A program made the translations under genes and the position numbers. A stretch of 64,000 nucleotides of DNA, from assembly GCA_963730225.1 (NCBI GenBank), contig CAVSQX010000002.1, positions 806,001 through 870,000 of the forward strand. The letters are read 5' to 3'. The stretch is from CAVSQX01 sp963730225. Lineage in GTDB: Bacteria > Planctomycetota > Phycisphaerae > Tepidisphaerales > Tepidisphaeraceae. Positions 58,446 to 64,000 of this stretch are shown here, one piece after another. Within the stretch, counting starts at the first letter, position 1; each line of letters starts with the position of its first letter. The notes below the pieces were generated by a model that saw only the letters and a program-made list of their open reading frames with translations, did not search any database and was not told where the DNA came from.

Positions 58446-59357
58446 GTGTTGAGTACCAAGATCAGAGATGGATTGTCTGGAGGGTTTCGGTGGCTTCCAC
58501 CCTTTCGCGGCAAGGCCTCGATCGGCGACAAGCTGACCAGCATTTTGACCCGTGATCGCAGCGACAAATCGTGCATCATACCCGTCAAGATGCGAGACGG
58601 CAGCCGCATGATGCTGGATGTCCGCAGCAGAACCGAACGATGGGCCGTGTGGACGGGAGAATATGATAGATCCATGGTCGGCAGGCTTTGTGCGTGCTTG
58701 GCGGAGGGATCGGTCGTGCTGGATATCGGAGCGAACGTTGGTTTTTATGCCGTTCCGTTTGGTATGGCCTCCAAAAGAGTGCACGGAAAGGTATATGCGT
58801 TCGAGCCGGTGCGGAGTAACTTCGAACGATTGCAGCAGCAAATCAGGCTCAATGAATTAGAAGAGACTGTGTGCGCCTGCCATAACGCCCTGGGAGAGGA
58901 AGATGGCGTTGTGGCGATGTTCATGGAGAACACGGGAAGTGCCGCCACCGGAAACGCTGTATTGGCCCGAGCTGCCGCTGCACCTTTCGGTACCGCGGAA
59001 TCCGTCCCTATAACGACCCTCACAAACGCCTGTGAACGACTACACATCGGAGCCTGCAGGCTGATTAAGATTGATGTTGAGGGTGCGGAACTGATGGTAT
59101 TACGCGGCGGCGCCGGCTTTCTGGAAAGATGCCGGCCCATCATCTACGGGGAATTCAACCCGTATTGGATGCGCCAGTTTGGCCATTCTTTTCTCGATAT
59201 TGTGCAACTTGTGTCTGCGTGGAACTATAAGTTCTATAAGCAAGTCGGAGCCGACCGATTCGAGCCGATCCGGACGCCTAGCGAGAACGACCAAAACGTG
59301 CTTCTTGTCCCAGAGGATTCGGTGGCGGGCGTCGCGGCCGCATTGGGGCTAACGTGA
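58446..59357 (+). CDS. FkbM-family methyltransferase
   Basis: 303 residues, intact. SVVLDIGANVGFYAVPFGMA is the SAM loop, VYAFEPVRSNFERLQQQI follows, and LIKIDVEGAELMVLRGGAGF completes the FkbM pattern. IIYGEFNPYWMRQFGHSFLD is a common C-terminal segment. The start is GTG, or the adjacent TTG, after a weak GAGG. The stop overlaps the next GTG start by four bases. Sugar O-methylation is the expected role. Confidence 0.87.
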   Translation: MLSTKIRDGLSGGFRWLPPFRGKASIGDKLTSILTRDRSDKSCIIPVKMRDGSRMMLDVRSRTERWAVWTGEYDRSMVGRLCACLAEGSVVLDIGANVGFYAVPFGMASKRVHGKVYAFEPVRSNFERLQQQIRLNELEETVCACHNALGEEDGVVAMFMENTGSAATGNAVLARAAAAPFGTAESVPITTLTNACERLHIGACRLIKIDVEGAELMVLRGGAGFLERCRPIIYGEFNPYWMRQFGHSFLDIVQLVSAWNYKFYKQVGADRFEPIRTPSENDQNVLLVPEDSVAGVAAALGLT

Positions 59358-60576
59358 AAATCAACGTCGTTGTTTCGGCACTCCCGCCGCTTCTGGACGG
59401 AATTGGCGATTACACCGCGCACTTGGTCGAAGGGTTGGCCTCAGCCGTACACGTGCGTGTCTTGACGACTTGCCAACATCCAGTCGACTCGATCCGCGAT
59501 GTCGACGTTGTGCCGGCCTTTGCTCCATCCCAACGTCGAAGTGTCCTTAAACTCGCCAAAACCGTCGCTCGCCATCAGCCGGATTGGGTAATCCTACAAT
59601 TCAACCAGTTTAGCTTCGGCCGATGGGGCCTGAACCCTTTCTTGCCAATGGCCATACGGAGGATTGGCAAGAACTCGCCCGAAATCGGAATTGCGGTGAT
59701 GTTCCACGAAGACTTCGTGCCGCGGATCAACTGGAAATTCGCGATCATGCGAGTTTGGCAAGAGTGGCAGTTCAATCAGCTCGGAAAACTTGCGCATGTA
59801 GTGCTTTTCTCCATTGATCCTTGGATCCACAAATATCAGAGTCGATTTCCGGGTAAACCGGTATGTCATCTCCCCGTGGGCTCAAACGTGCCGAGAATAC
59901 GCATAACGCGCGAGCAGGCACGAAGCCGATTGAACATCCCCGATGAGAAAATCGTGTTGGGCTTGTTTGGCGCCGTTCATCGAGCCCGAAATACGCCATG
60001 GCTAATCGCCGCTCTTCGATGCGAGTCGAAAATCGAATGCGGATGTGATGATCGTGTACATCGGAGCCGATAGTGCGGCGATGCGCGACGCTAGCCGGTA
60101 ACATTCCGCTCATTGCCGAAGGACCATTGGCGGCGGAGGAAGTTTCACGCCGACTTTCGGCAGTCGATGTGTATATGACCCCTTTTATCGACGGCGTATC
60201 CACGCGCCGCGGATCGTTCATGGCTGGAATGCAACATGGCCTGGCCACCGTCGCAACACGCGGGCCTCATACCGACGATCTTCTTCTCAAGGAGCATGAT
60301 CATGCGCTTGTGCTTGCCGATGTGGATTCACCGGCGGAGTTTGGATCATCAGTGGTCGAATTGATTTCCGACTCAGCTCGTCGGGAACGGCTCAGTCAAG
60401 CGGCAGCAGCGCTGTATGATCGGGAGTTTGATTGGCCGATCCTTGCTAAAAAGCTGCTGAACATCCTAGATCGACAAGATGCGGCCACGATCGAGCCCGG
60501 AAGTGCAATACCCGTGGAACGGATGGACATGTCACAAGGTGCACGGTTGATCGCCGAGGGGACGGCAGCGAAGTGA
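59354..60576 (+). CDS. GT4-like glycosyltransferase, frameshifted
   Basis: It starts at GTG 59354: INVVVSALPPLLDGIGDYTA, a GT-B start seen in many planctomycete transferases. VILQFNQFSFGRWGLNP and VGLFGAVHR-type LGLFGAVHRARNTPWLIAAL are also family-like. Near 60010 and 60090 two shifts occur; the hidden frame gives SNADVMIVYIGADSAAMRDA. The C-terminal part resumes as GNIPLIAEGPLAAEEVSRRL and STRRGSFMAGMQHGLATVAT. Intact length would be about 407 residues. Confidence 0.78.
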
Positions 60577-61715
60577 GAATTGCGCTTGTCACCCACAATG
60601 TGGTTCGTGCCGGCGGCCAGGGGAGGATGAATTTTGAGCTGGTGCGGTATTGCCTGAGTCAGGGAATTCAAATTCATGTCATTTCTGAGACACTTTCGGC
60701 GGAACTGGTTGATGTCGGAGCGATCTGGCATCGTATCAAGCCGCGAGTTCTCAAACCCGAGTTGATTCACTGCATTGACTTCAGACCACGGGCCGGAAAA
60801 GTGATTGATGAAATCTCGCATGACGTCGATCTTGTCGTCGCGAACGGTGCCGTGCTATGGCGCCCCCATGCGTTGAATATCTGCCACTTTGTTCACGGCG
60901 CATGGTTGCGTTCCGCGTCGCATGATTCCCAGGTCCACGGAGGTCCGTATGGCTGGTATCAAGGACTTTACAGTCGATGCAACGCTGGATCGGAGCGCAG
61001 GGTTTTCGGCCTTGCCAAGTGTGTGGTTGCCGTTTCGGCTAAGGTGCAAGGAGAGCTTCTTGAGATCGGCGTACCTGAGTCGAAGGTAAAAGTTGTCATT
61101 AATGGCGTGGATTTGGAAGAGTTTTGTCCGGGAATCGAATCGCGTGCCGCGCTGGGCTTACCACCGGGTTCTCCACTTGCCCTGTTCGTCGGAGACATCC
61201 GAACCCCTCGAAAGAATCTGGAAACGGTACTCCAATCGCTAAGGCAAATCCCAAGCTTGCAGCTTGCCGTGGTGGGTGAGACGAGACAAAGTCCATTCCC
61301 AGAAATGGCTAATTCACTAGGATTGAGCCACAGAGTGCACTTTCTGGGCTACCGCCGTGACGTTCCACGGCTGATGCGCGCCTGCGATTTGTTTGTGTTT
61401 CCTTCTCGATACGAAGCGTGCTCGCTGGCACTTCTCGAGGCGCTGGCATCCGGGTTGCCCGTTGTCACGGCGGTCACCGCTGGTGGAAGCGAGCTAATCA
61501 CTCCCGATTGCGGCCAGGTCCTTGCCGATCCGGACGATTGCAATGCGCTTGTTTCCGCGATTCAACGCTTTCTCCCAATGAATGTAAATCGATCGGCTCG
61601 CGTTGCGGCTCGGGAGGTGGCCGAACAGCACAGTTGGTCACGGATGTCCAGCGAGTATCTTCGCCTTTTTGAAGGGCTCATTCGGCAAACGCCTTTGGCC
61701 TACACCACTGCTTGA
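60573..61715 (+). CDS. GT4 glycosyltransferase
   Basis: 380 residues, intact, with a GTG start overlapping the previous stop. RIALVTHNVVRAGGQGRMNF is the N-terminal loop. ALFVGDIRTPRKNLETVLQS opens the donor domain, and FPSRYEACSLALLEALASGL has the EX7E spacing. CHFVHGAWLRSASHDSQVHG in the acceptor domain is common in this GT4 branch. It transfers an unknown sugar in the cytoplasm. Confidence 0.88.
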   Translation: MRIALVTHNVVRAGGQGRMNFELVRYCLSQGIQIHVISETLSAELVDVGAIWHRIKPRVLKPELIHCIDFRPRAGKVIDEISHDVDLVVANGAVLWRPHALNICHFVHGAWLRSASHDSQVHGGPYGWYQGLYSRCNAGSERRVFGLAKCVVAVSAKVQGELLEIGVPESKVKVVINGVDLEEFCPGIESRAALGLPPGSPLALFVGDIRTPRKNLETVLQSLRQIPSLQLAVVGETRQSPFPEMANSLGLSHRVHFLGYRRDVPRLMRACDLFVFPSRYEACSLALLEALASGLPVVTAVTAGGSELITPDCGQVLADPDDCNALVSAIQRFLPMNVNRSARVAAREVAEQHSWSRMSSEYLRLFEGLIRQTPLAYTTA

Positions 61716-61736
61716 AAAGTCCCATCGTGGGAAAAA

Positions 61737-62912
61737 ATGAATGACGATGTTCACGATTCGCGGCAGGTGATGGTATTTGCCACACAGGGCACTGGGCACG
61801 GCGACGAACGACGAATCCTCGAACTTCTGCAAAACTTCAAGGTTGATCCGTTTGCCTTTGATCGCGGTTATAAGGTCAAAAGCCTGCTACGCTTGTTGCG
61901 GCGAATTCGCGCAACTTCCCCGCCGATGGTTGTTATGGAAGGGACTGGGGCGGCTGGCGGCTTTGGTCTGATACTTGCCCGATTGCTGATGGGTGTGCCC
62001 TACGTCGTAAGCAGTGGCGACGCGGTCGCACCCTTTCTTTCTGCAAAACGGCCTCTGCTGGGGCCCCTCTTTCGTCTGTACGAGCGATGTCTGTATCGAC
62101 TCTCGGCCGGCTTCATTGGGTGGACTCCATATTTGGTTGGTCGTGCGCTGACGTTGGGTGCTCGAAGGGGCATGACTGCTGCGGGGTGGGCCCCCTTTCC
62201 CAAAGCATCGCCGCAGATGATGGAGGCAAGATCGCGAGTTCGCGCTCAATGGGACATTCCTTCGGATGCTATCGTTTTCGGCATCGTCGGGAATCTGGAT
62301 TGGAACCGCCGCGTCGGTTACTGCTATGGTTCAGAGTTGGTTCGGGCGGCCCTCCGAGTAAACCGACCCGATTTGCGCATCATCATCGCGGGAGACGGAA
62401 GTGGACGCAGCAAACTTGAAGAGTTGGCCGGCAACCTTCTCGGCAAATCCATAGTGCTTGCCGGGCGAATTCCACCAGAGGCGGTTCCAGATTATCTGGC
62501 GGCGATGGATATTGGCAGCCTGCCACAGAGTGTCGATGGCGTCGGCAGTTTTCGATACTCAACAAAGCTCAGCGAATATCTGGCGGCGGCGCTTCCTGTC
62601 GTCACCGGTCAAATTCCCATGTCGTACGATCTCAATGAGGGCTGGATGTGGCGACTGCCAGGTTCGTCCCCGTGGGACACGCGCTACATAGATTCGCTCC
62701 GTCAACTGATGAACAGCATATCGCTTGAGCAGATCCAGCAAAAACGAGAGGGACTGCCAGGCGACCCGGGGATATTCAATAAAGCGCGCCAGGTCGAGCG
62801 CGTAACTGAATTTATCACTGATTTGCTGGCCTCGAGATGCGGAATACCTTCAACTCTTTCGTCCGGTTCCAAAGTGTCTTGCCAGCCTTCCATGAAACAG
62901 TGCTCCGTCTGA
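61737..62912 (+). CDS. Glycosyltransferase, GT4-like
   Basis: 391 residues, intact. VMVFATQGTGHGDERRILEL and MVVMEGTGAAGGFGLILARL form an N-terminal domain unlike the other enzymes here. The C-terminal domain is recognisable: VFGIVGNLDWNRRVGYCYGS, LRIIIAGDGSGRSKLEELAG, and FRYSTKLSEYLAAALPVVTG, where KLSEYLAAALPVV replaces the usual EX7E. About 40 residues at the end (PSTLSSGSKVSCQPS) are not conserved. Sugar specificity unknown. Confidence 0.82.
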   Translation: MNDDVHDSRQVMVFATQGTGHGDERRILELLQNFKVDPFAFDRGYKVKSLLRLLRRIRATSPPMVVMEGTGAAGGFGLILARLLMGVPYVVSSGDAVAPFLSAKRPLLGPLFRLYERCLYRLSAGFIGWTPYLVGRALTLGARRGMTAAGWAPFPKASPQMMEARSRVRAQWDIPSDAIVFGIVGNLDWNRRVGYCYGSELVRAALRVNRPDLRIIIAGDGSGRSKLEELAGNLLGKSIVLAGRIPPEAVPDYLAAMDIGSLPQSVDGVGSFRYSTKLSEYLAAALPVVTGQIPMSYDLNEGWMWRLPGSSPWDTRYIDSLRQLMNSISLEQIQQKREGLPGDPGIFNKARQVERVTEFITDLLASRCGIPSTLSSGSKVSCQPSMKQCSV

Positions 62913-62960
62913 ACGCTTCGTACGTCTCCAATCGGAGTTGTCGGTAGCACGACATCAGCC

Positions 62961-64000
62961 ATGTGTGGTATTGCAGGTGTGATCTCCCGGAAATCGCCAG
63001 AGCCAGAGCGACTGGCGCGCTCAGCAACTGCCATGCGCCATCGCGGACCTGACTCCCGAGGCGTCTTTTCGCGGGGATTAGCAGCTCTGGTCTTCCAACG
63101 GCTGGCAATTCTCGATCTGTCCCCTAGCGGCAACCAGCCCATGTCCAATGAGTCCGGCGATGTATGGATCGTTTTCAACGGAGAGATTTATAACTATCAA
63201 GAGCTCAGAAAGCAGTTGGAAGAACATCACCTGTTTCGCTCCCACACGGATACGGAGGTATTGATCCACGGATACGAGCAATGGGGTTTTGAAGGGCTGC
63301 TGAATCGAATTGGCGGGATGTTCGCATTTGCGATCTGGGACGAACGCAAGCAAGAGCTGCTACTTGCTCGCGATCGCTTCGGAAAGAAGCCGCTCTATTA
63401 CGCTCCTTTTCCGGATGGGTTTGCCTTTGCGTCGACTCTCAACGCTCTGCTCGAACTGCTTCCGCAGCGGCCGGCCATGGATGTCTTGGCGTTGGATGAA
63501 TACTTGGTTTACCAGGCGGTTCCGGCGCCGAGAACGATCTATCGCGGGGTCTCTGCGCTGCGACCAGCACATTTTGGGTGCTGGCGGCTCGGAGCGGAGG
63601 TGGAAAGTCACCGGTATTGGTCGCTGTCGTACACCCGCAAGCAAAAACGCAATGAGCGAGACTTATTGGACGAGCTCGATGGCTTGGTGCGGGCGGCGGT
63701 GCAACGCCGGTTGGTGTCGGATGTGCCATTGGGAGCCTTTCTTTCGGGAGGTGTGGACTCGAGTTTGATCGTCGGCGTGATGTCTGATCTCGGTGCTGGA
63801 CCTGTTGAGGCGATCCATGTGGGATTCGACGATCCTCAGTATGACGAGCGCCCGTTCGCGCGCATTGTTGCGAAAAAGTGGGGAGCGCGACTGCACGAGC
63901 ATGTAATGCCACCAGACGAGATTCAGCGGCTACCCGAGATTATCTGGCACTACGGCCAGCCCTTGGCAGACGTGAGCATCGTTCCGACATACGCAGTGGC
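62961..64000 (+). CDS. asnB: Asparagine synthase-like glutamine amidotransferase (3' end beyond the window)
   Basis: The ATG at 62961 is followed at once by Cys2 (MCGIAGVISRK), the N-terminal nucleophile of class II amidotransferases. AMRHRGPDSRG, LAILDLSPSGNQPM and VFNGEIYNYQELR are the glutaminase motifs. The synthetase half starts with GAFLSGGVDSSLIVG, the ATP-pyrophosphatase loop, then YDERPFARIVAKKWG. 346 residues are visible of a usual 600-650. In polysaccharide loci such proteins (AsnB/WbpS type) are thought to amidate sugar carboxylates rather than make asparagine. Which applies here cannot be decided. Confidence 0.9.
   Translation, partial: MCGIAGVISRKSPEPERLARSATAMRHRGPDSRGVFSRGLAALVFQRLAILDLSPSGNQPMSNESGDVWIVFNGEIYNYQELRKQLEEHHLFRSHTDTEVLIHGYEQWGFEGLLNRIGGMFAFAIWDERKQELLLARDRFGKKPLYYAPFPDGFAFASTLNALLELLPQRPAMDVLALDEYLVYQAVPAPRTIYRGVSALRPAHFGCWRLGAEVESHRYWSLSYTRKQKRNERDLLDELDGLVRAAVQRRLVSDVPLGAFLSGGVDSSLIVGVMSDLGAGPVEAIHVGFDDPQYDERPFARIVAKKWGARLHEHVMPPDEIQRLPEIIWHYGQPLADVSIVPTYAV

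Noticed and set aside
11006..60090. Programmed frameshifting as the explanation of the many shifts
   Set aside because: The shifts occur in unrelated genes, in both directions and mostly without slippery sequences; programmed slipping is plausible only for the IS transposases.
1..64000. tRNA, rRNA or CRISPR arrays anywhere in the window
   Set aside because: None was seen on reading either strand; short tRNAs could still be missed without a covariance-model search.

Overview
The window looks like a chromosomal segment of a planctomycete, probably of the Phycisphaerae/Tepidisphaerales type. The evidence is three proteins with the N-terminal LEPR-XLL motif, several PEP-CTERM or PLPA-type sorting tails, paired dockerin-like calcium loops, a pseudopilin-like protein with a FTLVELLVVIGIIALL start and an MADGHV motif, and an exosortase inside an exopolysaccharide locus. 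These assignments come from reading motifs by eye; no database was searched.

Left part (1-20 kb, almost all on the minus strand): cell-surface and secreted proteins. In order there is a partial beta-helix protein, a decayed IS630-type element between two copies of a 118-bp repeat, a truncated LEPR-XLL gene, and a carbohydrate-related cluster. That cluster holds two PEP-CTERM proteins sharing one N-terminal domain, a pseudopilin-like protein, a GH10 endoxylanase and a LacI-family regulator. A deleted copy of a second LacI gene keeps its operator region. Further on are an autotransporter-repeat/dockerin/PEP-CTERM protein, a PLPA-tailed protein, a large metalloprotease-PKD-dockerin protein and another small PLPA-tailed protein.

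Middle (20-33 kb, plus strand): the start of a very long polysaccharide operon. A candidate promoter and leader hairpin precede a specialised NusG paralogue, which is followed by a strong hairpin. Next come a degenerate nucleotidyltransferase, an exosortase, an EpsI-like partner with a decayed partial copy, a Wzz/BY-kinase fusion carrying an unusual inserted domain, a polyprenyl-phosphate sugar transferase and a giant TPR protein.

Right part (33-64 kb, plus strand): polymer assembly and modification. About eleven glycosyltransferases, a Wzy/ligase-like membrane protein, a Wzm/Wzt ABC exporter, FkbM and other methyltransferases, acyltransferases, a sulfotransferase, an epimerase, a DUF268 protein and an AsnB-type amidotransferase cut by the right edge. 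Four-base start/stop overlaps are common, so this is probably one transcription unit. A complete 859-bp IS5-family element splits one acyltransferase gene.

The most striking overall property is a very high load of single-base frameshifts: more than 25, in nearly half of the larger genes. In each case the homologous reading resumes at once in another frame. This means either uncorrected indels in the assembly or genuine large-scale decay, and it should be settled before functional conclusions are drawn. The biologically most interesting items are the NusG paralogue with its hairpins, the kinase with a MshEN-like insert, the exosortase together with its candidate substrates, and the duplicated LacI/PEP-CTERM unit.
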